Positions 62,001 to 64,000 of a DNA stretch of 64,000 nt are shown piece by piece. The stretch lies in the NCBI GenBank assembly GCA_038373885.1, contig JAWZYV010015814.1:434001-498000 (forward strand), read 5' to 3'. The notes beneath the pieces were generated by a model that was given only the letters and a program-made list of their open reading frames with translations, did no database searches and was not told where the DNA came from. Made by a program: the position numbers and the translations under genes. How positions within the stretch are numbered: the stretch's first letter is position 1; every line of letters begins with the position of its first letter. This DNA is from Cheiracanthium punctorium. Taxonomy: Eukaryota > Arthropoda > Arachnida > Araneae > Cheiracanthiidae.

Positions 62001-63614
62001 AGACAGGCTTTTATTCTGGCTTCTGATTGGTCGAGGGGAGTATCATGGTCAAAGCGCATGGTCAAACTGCATCAGAAACGATTTCAAGAGTCTGTCCTGA
62101 GCTACCTTAGTGTTTTAATATATATAGATATGTCTTTTTAGTAAACACAAAGACAAGGTTTAAACAAATACTGCACAAGGTTCATCAAAATACTATACTG
62201 CATACTTCAGTCACTGTACCAGAGCAGCATTTAAATTAGATGCAATGAAGCAACATTCAATTAAAATATTTTCTAAAATCTATTTACTTCAGTAGGCCAT
62301 ATAGAAAAAGTGTGTGATCAGCATAATTAAAATACACATTTTATGCATTTTTCTAATTTCTTAACTGAGTTTTCAGAAAGATTTCTAATTGTACCTTTTC
62401 TGCTTTAACAGATTACATAACATGACTTTTATTGACATATTAACAGAGACATATGAATTTTTTTCATTCTTACTTAGGTAAGCAACACTGTCACCATACT
62501 GATGATTGAAAACTGTACAATTTTTCCTCACCTCACTTTTATTTATTTAGCAAACGCCATACAAATCACCTCTTATGCCATTAGTATACAAGCTTTCAGT
62601 ATTTTTCAACAATACAATTAAAAATACTTAGTGCAGGGCACACATTCAGATGATCAGCTGTCATATGCTAATGAGAGTCGCACAGACTACATTACGGTGA
62701 ATCGACAATACCAGTACTGAAGAGATTCAGTTCCTAAACAATCATACTTTGTTAGTAGTCTGAAGCATGCGACTGTTGCTTTCCTTGGGACATCAGGAAC
62801 ACAAGAGCTATTCTCGATGATAATACTCCAGCTCTCGTCCCTAGATCCCGCTGCAGATTCTACTTTAAAGTTCTGTTTGAACGTCTTGTTTGTCAAGTCT
62901 TGCAAAATAGAAAGTTACTGTCCTTGTGGGTCTCTCGTAGGGTGACCAGATTCTGAGTTATAAAAAATGCAGGACATCATCGTAGTCAGGGACATAGCTA
63001 ACTTTCTCTAACAGGTGGTGACTAAAAGAGAATATAGGACAGAGCCAAAAATAAGGACTTTCTAACATTTTTTGGTACATAATGCAATTAGCAGGACAAG
63101 ACACAAAAAAAGGACTGTCCTGCAAAAAGCGGGATGTCTGGTTACCCTAGTCTTTGGGCTACCAAGGCTCCCCTTTTAGCAAGTAGGTCAATATTTTCGT
63201 TACCCACATTGCCACAGGGTGCTGGAACCCACTGGAAGGAAATTTAATGGGCAAGATTCTTCAAAAGCAGTCTGCATTCCTCACAACATAAAGCCTTATA
63301 AATATGAGCACAAATTTAAATTTATCAAATTTAGGCTTCTGATCTATTTTTAAAAACAGATTTATTTCCCATTTTTTCAAATAAACCAATAAAATGCTCT
63401 CTGCTGCAATTTAGCAAGCCAGAAACTTTACACAGTAGACTCCCCTATAACATGTTAATATGTTGTGTGTTATATGAATCCGTTTCATATGAGGTCTGAG
63501 TTATACTCCTCCTGGAGTGTAAACTATGCGGTTAAACAGCCACATACCTTAATGAGTGAGCGGAGAAAAAGATTTTCATCCACAGCCATGCGTAGAAAAT
63601 ATGTAGGAATCTCA
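2510..63614 (-). CDS. PBRM1: Polybromo gene (PBRM1/BAF180 orthologue), partial: BD4 to BAH1-BAH2 linker
   Basis: Fourteen minus-strand exons (57706-57837, 41204-41388, 41032-41061, 31759-31882, 29652-29819, 29434-29571, 28173-28246, 26816-26858, 16198-16479, 12721-12815, 12358-12496, 9602-9703, 9439-9513, 2510-2671) have GT-AG borders and compatible phases, giving 583 codons. A doubtful exon at 63548-63614 may precede them. Domain order is BD4, BD5, BD6, BAH1 and linker, the same as in vertebrate polybromo. Known role of the family: it targets the PBAF form of SWI/SNF to acetylated nucleosomes in the nucleus. The first three bromodomains, BAH2 and the HMG box lie outside the window. The gene spans more than 61 kb here, mostly from transposons in introns. 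The ends given are the outermost exon limits, not gene ends. Confidence 0.95.
3893..7133 (+). mobile_element. hAT element (TTF/DUF4371 type), 5' end present, 3' end not found
   Basis: The left end CAGGGGCGTAGCTAGG is a typical hAT terminus of this clade, followed by G-rich subterminal sequence up to about 3955. The transposase relic lies at 4640-7133. I could not find a matching inverted terminus (CTACGCCCCTG type) downstream of 7133, so the right end is deleted or displaced. A similar lone right end, GGCTACGCCCCTG, lies at 19570-19582 in another intron. Confidence 0.7.
4640..7133 (+). pseudogene. hAT transposase relic (TTF zinc finger, DUF4371, hAT dimerisation domain)
   Basis: The start at 4640 (MSKKPLGSEYRKR) is followed by a stop near 4806, a TTF-type zinc finger segment (about 4930-5200, ending ALYCLPCRMF), a frameshift near 5430, and then the DUF4371 region in a long frame to 6336 (RQGSPLRDS-like start, CTTDVS, FVPCAAHFLN). 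The C-terminal dimerisation segment (IATSLRIF...SNERSFSK, then SIEHELASKLSYD in another frame) closes at a TAA at 7131. Such proteins are often annotated as ZMYM1-like. At least four frameshifts or stops mean no active transposase. Coding order is otherwise nearly complete, so decay looks moderate rather than ancient. Confidence 0.85.
7566..7765 (-). mobile_element. tRNA-derived SINE, family S2, diverged copy
   Basis: On the minus strand it has an A-box-like TGGCCGAGTGT and a B-box-like GGTTCCGAGTTC, then the family body with GATCTAACGGTCTGGAG and CTCCAGATGTAA. It is the same family as the well-bounded copy at 13690-13919. Borders are approximate. Confidence 0.55.
9439..9513 (-). CDS. PBRM1: Polybromo exon: BAH1 C-terminal part
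   Basis: 25 codons, phase 0 at both ends, with acceptor CTATTACAG and donor GTAAAT. It reads EFEFKDVYVCESRYSAKAKA then FKKIK, matching the family's DVFVCESRYSAKTKSFKKIK almost residue for residue. This is the BAH strand motif D-V-x-V-C-E-S-R-Y. Confidence 0.96.
9602..9703 (-). CDS. PBRM1: Polybromo exon: BAH1 middle part
   Basis: 34 codons, phase 0 at both ends, with acceptor TTTTCAG and donor GTAAGT. It begins EVFKSDNYNSAPL and contains IGKCYVMFVKEYFKY, the conserved GKC-V-MFVKEYF strand of the polybromo BAH1 domain. The intron to the next exon is only 88 bp. Confidence 0.96.
10561..10660 (+). mobile_element. Single hAT-like terminus (left-type end)
   Basis: CAGGGTTTCTACAG at 10561 is followed by the repeated TTCCCTGAC phrases seen in the subterminal part of hAT elements with CAGGGTTTCTACC ends. 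A matching, oppositely oriented end lies at 16165. BAH1 exons lie between the two, so they cannot simply bound one ordinary insertion. The inner limit is arbitrary. Confidence 0.4.
11473..11781 (+). pseudogene. Open frame with degenerate CCHC zinc knuckle (retroelement-like relic)
   Basis: A 102-codon stretch without stops runs from after a TAA (11470-11472) to TGA (11779-11781), without an internal ATG. It contains ITCKRSKRIGHWASECESV, which fits the Gag-type knuckle C-x2-C-x4-H-x4-C except that the second Cys is Ser. The rest (LGFLSTLDDSPIELPGE) is unknown to me. Upstream, in the same frame, 11431-11469 reads MATGTWRIETLNN. It could be a fragment of a retroelement or a retrocopied zinc-knuckle gene. 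Confidence 0.35.
12017..12083. repeat. (TA)n microsatellite
   Basis: About 33 uninterrupted TA units, with a second short run at 12087-12102. Such tracts are commonly length-variable. It lies 275 bp downstream of a polybromo exon. Confidence 0.95.
12358..12496 (-). CDS. PBRM1: Polybromo exon: BAH1 core
   Basis: 139 nt, beginning with the last base of the Arg codon shared with exon 12721-12815 and ending in phase 0. It reads EKGMEPHIMHVEKLWRDN then LGEQWLYGCWFYRPNETFHL and ATRKFLEK. W-L-Y-G-C-W-F-Y-R-P-x-E-T is the signature of the polybromo BAH1 domain. Acceptor TGCATTTTAG and donor GTATTT. Confidence 0.97.
12721..12815 (-). CDS. PBRM1: Polybromo exon: start of BAH1
   Basis: 95 nt, phase 0 to 2. 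A serine/glutamate-rich lead-in (EEKASNEISSSDSATF) is followed by TYYVGDFVYIEP, the first BAH strand (family: YHVGDYVYVEP). The last two bases, AG, join G of exon 12358-12496 to make Arg. Confidence 0.95.
13225..15134. mobile_element. 1.9-kb long-inverted-repeat element with 3-bp TAA duplication (PIF/Harbinger-like, non-autonomous)
   Basis: The left end CAAGGAGAGGCTCAGACG and the right end (its reverse complement, at 15134) begin inverted arms of roughly 450-800 bp. TAA lies directly outside both ends (13222-13224 and 15135-15137). A relative at 30051-31562 has TTA at both sides, so the target is TWA, the rule for PIF/Harbinger elements. No transposase is visible. Each arm carries a tRNA-like module: A-box-like TGGCGCCGTGG and B-box-like GGTTCGTATCC near 13410-13470, mirrored at 14890-14960. 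The left arm is interrupted by a SINE. Confidence 0.75.
13690..13919 (-). mobile_element. tRNA-derived SINE, family S2, with target-site duplication
   Basis: It is flanked by 14-bp repeats GATGCAATTATTGT (13676-13689) and GATGCGATTATTGT (13920-13933). On the minus strand it has A box TGGCACAGTGG and B-box-like GGTTCGGGTACC, then a family body with GGTCTGGAAATTTGG. The opposite arm of the host element (14640-14690) reads straight through the same site without the SINE and so serves as an empty site. Confidence 0.8.
16060..16165 (-). mobile_element. Single hAT-like terminus (right-type end)
   Basis: GGTAGAAACCCT ends at 16165; its reverse complement AGGGTTTCTACCAG is the terminus type seen at 10561. 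The preceding TTCCTGA and TTCCATGACTTTTTGTC phrases are subterminal-like. It lies only 32 bases inside the intron from the donor of exon 16198-16479. The 8-bp flanks of the two ends do not match convincingly. Confidence 0.4.
16198..16479 (-). CDS. PBRM1: Polybromo exon: BD6 C-terminal half and BD6-BAH1 linker
   Basis: 94 codons, phase 0 at both ends, with acceptor GCTTTCAG and donor GTATCT. It reads GKYKRLDRFQEDMFEVFEHV, then RTDSQVFEDSVELQLFFIKR and RDELCKNGEVLYSPAL, closely matching human BD6 (RRLDLFQEHMFEVLE...RTDSEIFEDAVELQQFFIK). A charged helical linker follows (LPREQQEAELEIKQEK). The position aligned to the acetyl-lysine-contacting Asn reads Ser (HRSRTDSQ), so acetyl-lysine binding by this domain may be weak or absent. 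Confidence 0.96.
16659..16811. mobile_element. Short pogo/Tigger-like MITE, family T
   Basis: It starts CAGTCAACTCCAGTTATAAT after TA and ends near ...CATAGTTGACTA. It carries the family phrases 'GAACCTCTGGGGACC' and 'GTGAATC'. About 150 bp long, it is an internally deleted relative of 20694-21835. Confidence 0.65.
16857..20484. mobile_element. 3.6-kb element with GGGTGATTCTCA termini, unclassified
   Basis: The left end GGGTGATTCTCACAAAGCGG and the right end (reverse complement GGGTGATTCTCATAAAACAG) match at 16 of 20 bases, and both are followed by GGACA. The insertion site is TA-rich, so the target duplication cannot be read. Inside, the phrase TTTCTGTCAC (or its complement) recurs near 17600, 19930, 19955 and 20290. 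A family U MITE is nested at 18088-18558, and a hAT-like right end (GGCTACGCCCCTG) lies at 19570-19582. I recognise no transposase in its short frames. Confidence 0.6.
18088..18558. mobile_element. TA-flanked MITE, family U, second copy
   Basis: It begins CAGTAGAGAGCCAGAAATCC after TA (18086-18087) and ends ...GGCACTCGACTG before TA (18559-18560). It is colinear with 1735-2424 but about 220 bases shorter. It is nested in the 16857-20484 element, so it is the younger of the two. Confidence 0.7.
20694..21835. mobile_element. 1.1-kb pogo/Tigger-like element, family T, longest copy
   Basis: The right end, as reverse complement, is CAGTTGACTCCAGTTATAG; the left end TAGTCAACTCTGGTTATAG matches it with the first base changed. 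TA flanks both sides. The outer arms share 'TAGTGAACCT' and 'GTGAACTTC' phrases. The longest frame inside (minus strand, 21099-21347) does not resemble a DDE transposase, so this copy is non-autonomous. Confidence 0.65.
23110..23310 (-). mobile_element. tRNA-derived SINE, family S2, old copy
   Basis: On the minus strand it has A-box-like TGGCCAAGCAC and B-box-like AGTTCAAACTC, followed by the diverged family body. Borders are not clear and no target duplication was found. Confidence 0.4.
24962..25030 (-). other. tRNA-like sequence (Pol III boxes), likely pseudogene or SINE head
   Basis: On the minus strand it runs CCCAGAGTAGCACAGTGGTA ... GGGTTCGATCCCCAGCTGTGG. The A box, a good T arm (TGGGTTCGATCCCCA) and a partly pairing acceptor stem are visible. 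The anticodon arm cannot be folded convincingly and there is no T-run terminator directly after it, so I do not call a working tRNA. Confidence 0.45.
25584..26450. mobile_element. Mariner-type MITE
   Basis: The left end TTGGGTTGGCAAAAAAGTAA and the right end (reverse complement TTGGGTTGGCAACAAAGTAA) continue to TTGCGTTTT in both, giving about 29 bp with one mismatch. This is a typical mariner terminus, and TA is duplicated at 25582-25583 and 26451-26452. No transposase is present; the interior is mostly two copies of a 368-bp unit. Confidence 0.85.
25677..26412. repeat. Exact tandem duplication, 2 x 368 bp, inside the mariner MITE
   Basis: The units 25677-26044 and 26045-26412 look identical base for base; a third start, ACATACGG, at 26413 shows the unit junction. 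Each unit contains the same 62-codon minus-strand open frame, which I do not regard as a gene. Identity implies a recent duplication or gene conversion, or an assembly artefact. Confidence 0.9.
26816..26858 (-). CDS. PBRM1: Polybromo exon: BD6 short internal exon
   Basis: 43 nt, phase 2 to 0. The first A completes a Lys codon with AA from exon 28173-28246, then VLNLDMIKRNLDK. It aligns with the family's LTFDIIRKNVENN, the ZA-loop end and helix A of BD6. Acceptor AACTTTTCAG and donor GTAAAT. Confidence 0.9.
26981..27120. repeat. Interspersed repeat R1, copy 1
   Basis: About 140 bp with phrases GGTTCTGGCACCATCGTGGG and GGAAGTTTTGACTG. A second copy in the same orientation lies at 59045-59191, about 80% identical by eye. 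There are no paired ends; class unknown. Confidence 0.6.
27863..28125 (+). mobile_element. tRNA-derived SINE, family S1
   Basis: A-box-like TAATGGTTAGCACACTG and B-box-like GGGGCTCAATTCCC are followed by a body with TTGACTCAGCC, GAGGACCAAGCTTGC and a 3' end GAGTTGTTGCACGAATGAG, then a T-run. A copy in the opposite orientation lies at 60251-60520 with the same order. The open frames across it are shadows. Confidence 0.7.
28173..28246 (-). CDS. PBRM1: Polybromo exon: BD6 ZA-loop start
   Basis: 74 nt, phase 0 to 2. It reads DEEGRCFSDSLAEFSETD then HTGDPT, matching the family's DDEGRCYSDSLAEIPAVDP. BD6 lacks the PDYY motif of BD4 and BD5, as in other polybromos. Acceptor TGTTATTTTAG and donor GTAAGT. 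Confidence 0.95.
29434..29571 (-). CDS. PBRM1: Polybromo exon: BD5 last helix, linker and BD6 first helix
   Basis: 46 codons, phase 0 at both ends. DALTLQKMTLQTKLEL closes BD5; IPDVRALIQELLTDLFIS then TYNHQ opens BD6 (family: VPNVTLLIQELIHNLFVSVMSHQ). The intron before it is only 80 bp. Donor GTAAAG and acceptor TTACTAG. Confidence 0.96.
29652..29819 (-). CDS. PBRM1: Polybromo exon: BD5 core
   Basis: 56 codons, phase 0 at both ends. It contains DYPDYYEVIKKPIDLDKI (ZA loop and helix A), DFVLMFDNACKYNEPDSQ (helix B to BC loop) and IYK. The Asn of KYNEP is the canonical acetyl-lysine contact and the Tyr residues of PDYY are intact, so this bromodomain looks functional. Confidence 0.97.
30051..31562. 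mobile_element. 1.5-kb long-inverted-repeat element with TTA duplication, second copy
   Basis: The left end CAAGGAGAGGCTCAACCG and the right end (reverse complement CAACTGGAGGCTCAGATG) match those of 13225-15134. TTA lies outside both (30048-30050 and 31563-31565). The tRNA-like module (GGCGCCATGG, then GGATCAAATCC) at about 30225-30290 is mirrored at 31315-31380. It is diverged from the first copy and has no transposase. It lies in the intron between the exons at 29819 and 31759. Confidence 0.75.
31759..31882 (-). CDS. PBRM1: Polybromo exon: start of BD5
   Basis: 124 nt, phase 2 to 0. It reads KNSTYTGIRQKMKMFYDSV, then KDYTDNKGRKLSTIFCKLPS, then KT, matching the family's TPMQQKLNEVYEAVKNYTDKRGRRLSAIFLRLPS. 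It runs into DYPDYY of exon 29652-29819. Acceptor TTTGGTTTTAG and donor GTAAGT. Confidence 0.96.
32983..33530. mobile_element. piggyBac-like MITE with palindromic interior
   Basis: TTAA flanks both sides (32979-32982 and 33531-33534). The ends are CCCTTTGAGG and, as reverse complement, CCCTTTAACG. The interior is a long hairpin: about 33003-33120 pairs with about 33165-33295 (for example CAATGCTGAAAAAAGGGCAG against its complement near 33280), with GCACAGCCAGCTG motifs repeated at the centre. The TTAA target and CCC ends are typical of piggyBac. Confidence 0.7.
33906..34154. mobile_element. hAT MITE, 249 bp
   Basis: The 15-bp perfect inverted ends are CAGTAGCGGATCCAG and CTGGATCCGCTACTG. The 8-bp flanks are AGTGCGCA (33898-33905) and AGTGTGCA (34155-34162), one mismatch. 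The phrase TAGCCCCTCCCAAAAG recurs three times inside. It interrupts the right end of the 32806-34165 element. Confidence 0.85.
36428..39361 (+). mobile_element. 2.9-kb DNA transposon with cc8L18.2-like gene relic
   Basis: The ends are TAGGGTGGAGC and GCTCCACCCTA, with ATGTACAT on both sides (36420-36427 and 39362-39369). That 8-mer is its own reverse complement, so it may be a target duplication or part of a 19-bp inverted end. A second inverted pair lies inside: CTACCCGCGCATTT (36542-36555) and AAATGCGCGGGTAG (39221-39234). The 8-bp flank would fit a hAT-type element, but the protein is not a standard hAT transposase. Confidence 0.75.
36873..38951 (+). pseudogene. cc8L18.2-like transposon protein, frameshifted
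   Basis: Start MKGNILPTYKEVMKFYN at 36873, then segments in shifting frames: 36923-37150 (IWHKASIAIVSHNRVIQLI), 37269-37475, 37597-38004 (IYFDGRKDKV, VAVGCDGTAKNT, GGVIRLLEKHL), 38152-38489 (LTSDQRYLYDI, then a WF-I-K-SCQDGSRNF segment) and 38493-38951 (FFAHPENLLLSML, CHTQAIERSVKILTEVS). This order matches a large family of arthropod and cnidarian predicted proteins often labelled cc8L18.2-like; its function is not established to my knowledge. Four or more breaks make this copy dead. Conserved D and E positions in the YFDGRKD, GCDGT and CHTQAIE blocks could be a divergent DDE centre; that is inference. Confidence 0.7.
41032..41061 (-). CDS. PBRM1: Polybromo 30-nt microexon (BD4-BD5 linker)
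   Basis: Bordered by TTTTTTCAG and GTATGT. It finishes the Arg codon left by exon 41204-41388 and supplies VVKEFAKEE plus TT, which makes Leu with A of exon 31759-31882. Being 30 nt, it can be skipped without changing frame. Support is splice signals and phase only; the linker is poorly conserved, so it may be alternative or false. Confidence 0.6.
41204..41388 (-). CDS. PBRM1: Polybromo exon: BD4 C-terminal half
   Basis: 185 nt, phase 0 to 2. It reads YTSEENLIADFKLMFANCKH, then YNEEGSQIYQDAETLENVLN, then a basic end KIRNPVKR. It matches the family's GEEGMIEDMKLMFRNARHYNEEGSQVYNDAHILEKLL. The BC-loop Asn (HYNEE) is present, so BD4 keeps its acetyl-lysine contact. Acceptor AAATTTTCAG and donor GTATTT. 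Confidence 0.97.
42453..43441. mobile_element. hAT-like element, 989 bp, non-autonomous
   Basis: The inverted ends are CAGGGTGTCTACCA and TGGTAGACACCCTG. The 8-bp flanks are CACAACAA (42445-42452) and TACAACAG (43442-43449), 6 of 8 matching. Tandem TTCTTGAC phrases lie just inside the left end and TGACTTTTCCGTGACTTTTG-type phrases inside the right end, likely transposase-binding repeats. The 85-codon frame inside is not a transposase. Confidence 0.75.
43545..43842. repeat. Left arm of a fold-back repeat (tRNA-like/SINE-containing)
   Basis: Its reverse complement matches 44282-44371 and then, after the 11.5-kb hAT insertion, 55888-56107, including CATGTTTATTTTAAAAAGGA and CAGCATAATATACATTTAAT. 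Both arms carry a tRNA-like head (GGTGATGTAG...; B-box-like GGGTTTGAATTTG in the right arm at 56040-56107). It may be two inverted SINE-like copies or one fold-back element. The spacer is about 440 bp. Confidence 0.7.
44685..44930. mobile_element. Short MITE-like inverted-repeat element
   Basis: CTGTATACCAGAACCAGAC at the left and, as reverse complement, CTGTACCTCAGAACCAGAC at the right: 16 of 19 match. AAAT lies outside both ends. About 246 bp, not assigned to a family. Confidence 0.45.
46065..46190 (+). mobile_element. SINE fragment, family S2 body
   Basis: GGCTGTCGATCTAGTGGTCT then GATTTTCCCAGATG and CCTTAAAAAGTCCCCCGCC match the body of 13690-13919 without the tRNA head. A near copy in the same orientation lies at 51928-52070. 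Confidence 0.55.
47700..47927. mobile_element. hAT MITE, 228 bp (CAGTGGTTCCCAAA type)
   Basis: The left end is CAGTGGTTCCCAAACTTTT; the right end ...TATGGGAACCACACTG. The 8-bp flanks are ATTTAGAG (47692-47699) and ATCTAAAG (47928-47935), 6 of 8. The interior has CGCGACCCACTAC and ATGGGTCGCGGCCC subterminal inverted phrases, typical of widespread hAT MITEs. Confidence 0.8.
47942..51390. repeat. Large palindrome: three ~0.52-kb tandem units, inverted opposite three more
   Basis: The landmark GGGAAAACA...ATGTAGTTG occurs at about 47998, 48530 and 49023; its complement occurs at about 50252, 50772 and 51295, so the spacing is mirrored. Units share TTAGCAAAAAAATGTCA, GAAAGCTGA, TTCCTACAAGATTG and CTTTTGATCATTTAAA. 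The outer limits are marked by AGTCCAGTCAAATTGG (47950 region) and its near complement at 51370-51385. The centre, about 49100-50150, is unique. Short frames in the arms are mirror shadows, not genes. Confidence 0.8.
51664..53443. mobile_element. TIR element, 1.8 kb, unclassified
   Basis: The left end is GCACAGTGCAGTATTTGTG; the right end, as reverse complement, is GCACAGTGGAGTATTCGTA; both continue into TCAAAATCCTGGCCAAAA. About 35 bp is well matched. No target duplication could be read. The interior has a SINE fragment at 51928-52070, a T27-(GA)n-G10 tract at 52261-52310, and no recognised gene. Confidence 0.6.
51928..52070 (+). mobile_element. SINE fragment, family S2 body, second copy
   Basis: GGCTGTCGATCTAACGGTCT, then TTTTCTCCAGATGTCACGTG and CCTTAAAAAGCCCTCCGCC. 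It matches the minus strand of 13690-13919. The head is absent and the end is near CCTTAACCACAA. Confidence 0.6.
55077..55119 (+). repeat. 17-bp perfect hairpin in the transposase dimerisation block
   Basis: CATATATGAAGGGTCCA and TGGACCCTTCATATATG are separated by nine bases. Related proteins read straight from FGSTY to CEQTFS; here about 12 codons are inserted in frame exactly at that point. Confidence 0.85.
56804..57104. mobile_element. hAT-like MITE, 301 bp
   Basis: CAGGGGTTGATCCAGG at the left and ...GCATCAACCCCTG at the right: the first 11 bases are perfectly inverted. Inside, TTTTGTGAATTTC is repeated three to four times and GGGCC phrases occur near the right end. The flanking 8-mers match poorly, so the family call is tentative. 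Confidence 0.6.
57706..57837 (-). CDS. PBRM1: Polybromo exon: BD4 ZA loop and helix A
   Basis: 44 codons, phase 0 at both ends. It reads DEDGRPLISVFMEKPSKKDY, then PDYYEIITNPIDMKTID, matching the family's GRRLCDLFMVKPSKKDYPDYYKIILEPMDLKIIE. It continues into YTSEEN of exon 41204-41388. Acceptor TTTGCTTTTAG and donor GTAAGT. The identity with KPSKKDYPDYY fixes this as BD4 rather than another bromodomain. Confidence 0.97.
58107..58290 (+). repeat. AACCGAC...GGAGGAGGTTCTCAA-type interspersed repeat
   Basis: TTTTTTTAACCGACGAAAAA then GGAGGAGGTTCTCAAGTCGA, a TA/T tract and TGTATGACCACGC, ending in a segment with CCGATTTTGATAATTCTT. From memory, very similar sequence is dispersed in many arthropod genomes. 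There are no paired ends here; function and class are uncertain. Confidence 0.5.
59045..59191. repeat. Interspersed repeat R1, copy 2
   Basis: Matches 26981-27120 in the same orientation (TCCGTATCCGGTG, GGTTCTGGCAGCATCGTGGG, GTAGTTTTGACTGG). Class unknown. Confidence 0.6.
59426..59969. repeat. Near-perfect 170-bp inverted repeat with 203-bp spacer
   Basis: Arm 59426-59595 is the reverse complement of 59799-59969 with under ten differences by eye; the shared core includes TTCTTAATTAACCTTAATAA and CAACCAATGAACAAAGATCA. Transcribed, it would form a long hairpin. No coding potential and no recognised target duplication. Confidence 0.85.
60251..60520 (-). mobile_element. tRNA-derived SINE, family S1, minus-strand copy
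   Basis: On the minus strand: a GTGGTGTAACACTG head, B box GGGGTTCGATTCCC, then GTTTGGCTCAGTC, GAGTACCAAGCTTTC and a 3' end GGGCTGTTGCGCTAATGC. Same order as 27863-28125. Confidence 0.7.
62650..63310 (-). pseudogene. RNase H end of a jockey-like non-LTR retrotransposon, broken
   Basis: On the minus strand the 63310-63150 part reads FQWVPAPCGNVGNENIDLLA then KRGA, the C-terminal RNase H block (family style: LQWIPSHCGIPGNELADTLAK). After the MITE at 62938-63149, the 62905-62687 part ends in PRKATVACFRLLTKYDCLG, a motif found near the 3' end of such ORF2 proteins. Several frameshifts; no reverse transcriptase is in the window. Confidence 0.65.
62938..63149. mobile_element. hAT-like MITE, 212 bp (TAGGGTGACCAGA type)
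   Basis: The ends are TAGGGTGACCAGA and TCTGGTTACCCTA. The 8-bp flanks are GTCTCTCG (62930-62937) and GTCTTTGG (63150-63157), 6 of 8. It splits the RNase H relic. CAGGACA phrases lie inside both ends. Confidence 0.75.
63548..63614 (-). CDS. PBRM1: Candidate polybromo exon: first helix of BD4
   Basis: 67 nt between TTTTTTTACAACTCCAG and GTATGT, phase 2 to 0, open in the frame that joins exon 57706-57837. It reads EIPTYFLRMAVDENLFLRSL then IK. ENLFLRSLIK falls where the family has KILFNVVLEAREPG just before the GR-L block. The match is weak, so the call rests mainly on splice signals and phase; a spurious exon is quite possible. Confidence 0.4.
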
Positions 63615-64000
63615 CTGGAGTTGTAAAAAAATTGCGATTAGATTAATGAATAGGTTTTTTTTAATATAAAATTATCAGGCTTACACATCATAACATCTTT
63701 CTAAATTTATTTAACAGATTTCACTTAGATTGCTTACTTTATACAATGTATGCACCAGAGATAACTGATGTACTTTCTCTAGATTAAACCAGGTTTAAAA
63801 ACCACTAAGATTTATTTTCTAAACCTTTTTCTTCCAAGTTTAAATGGAATAAAATAAATCATACAGTATAAAAGTTCTTTTAGATATGTTTAATGTACAC
63901 CACAATCAGAAACAAGCAGACAATCTTCTTAATTCATCATATAAGTTTGCTGATTAAGGCATATGCTGTGGCCCGTGAAAAGGCAGCTTGTGCATCTATC

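Larger units (their letters stand above)
57838..63547 (-). other. PBRM1: Upstream polybromo intron, at least 5.7 kb
   Basis: It holds the repeats at 58107-58290 and 59045-59191, a long hairpin (59426-59969), a SINE (60251-60520) and a retroelement relic with a MITE (62650-63310). 60530-62640 shows no recognisable gene or element. If the candidate exon at 63548 is false, the intron runs past the window end. Confidence 0.7.

Noticed and set aside
1..64000. CRISPR array, operon, riboswitch or defence system
   Set aside because: The window is an intron-rich eukaryotic locus; the tandem repeats seen are transposon parts and microsatellites without CRISPR spacing.

Overview
This is a eukaryotic window: AT-rich, dense in transposable elements, with short exons in long introns. 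Its one recognisable host gene runs on the minus strand across nearly the whole window. It is the arthropod orthologue of polybromo (PBRM1/BAF180), the bromodomain and BAH subunit of the PBAF class of SWI/SNF chromatin remodellers. Fourteen exons between 57837 and 2510 join in phase into 583 codons. They cover bromodomain 4 (most of it), bromodomain 5, bromodomain 6, the linker, BAH domain 1 and the start of the BAH1-BAH2 linker. A further upstream exon at 63548-63614 is possible. Bromodomains 1-3 lie beyond position 64000; BAH2 and the HMG box lie beyond position 1.

The rest is intron, mostly layered DNA transposons and short elements. The mix (hAT elements of the TTF/DUF4371 and GTF2IRD2-like types, mariner and pogo-like MITEs, tRNA-headed SINEs, a jockey-like RNase H relic) suggests an arthropod, perhaps a chelicerate. 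That guess rests on repeat style and is weak.

Layout from left to right: 1-375, end of an LTR retroelement; 1315-2424, two TA-flanked MITEs; 2510-2671, exon; 3893-7133, dead TTF/DUF4371 hAT element; 9439-16479, BAH1, linker and BD6 exons, with a 1.9-kb long-inverted-repeat element (13225-15134) between; 16480-26815, long intron with several TIR elements and a mariner MITE carrying an exact 368-bp tandem duplication; 26816-31882, BD6 and BD5 exons with a second long-inverted-repeat element; 31883-41031, intron with a pogo-like element holding a piggyBac-like MITE and a hAT MITE, then a 2.9-kb element with a broken cc8L18.2-like gene; 41032-41388, microexon and BD4 C-terminal exon; 41389-57705, intron dominated by a five-level nest at 43545-56107; 57706-57837, BD4 exon; 57838-64000, repeats and an RNase H relic.

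I saw no CRISPR, rRNA, intact tRNA, intact transposase gene or operon-like system. The most unusual structure is the nest at 43545-56107. There a fold-back sequence is split by a GTF2IRD2-like hAT element. That element's BED zinc finger is in turn split, at an 8-bp target duplication, by a 7953-bp element containing a palindrome of about 3.4 kb.
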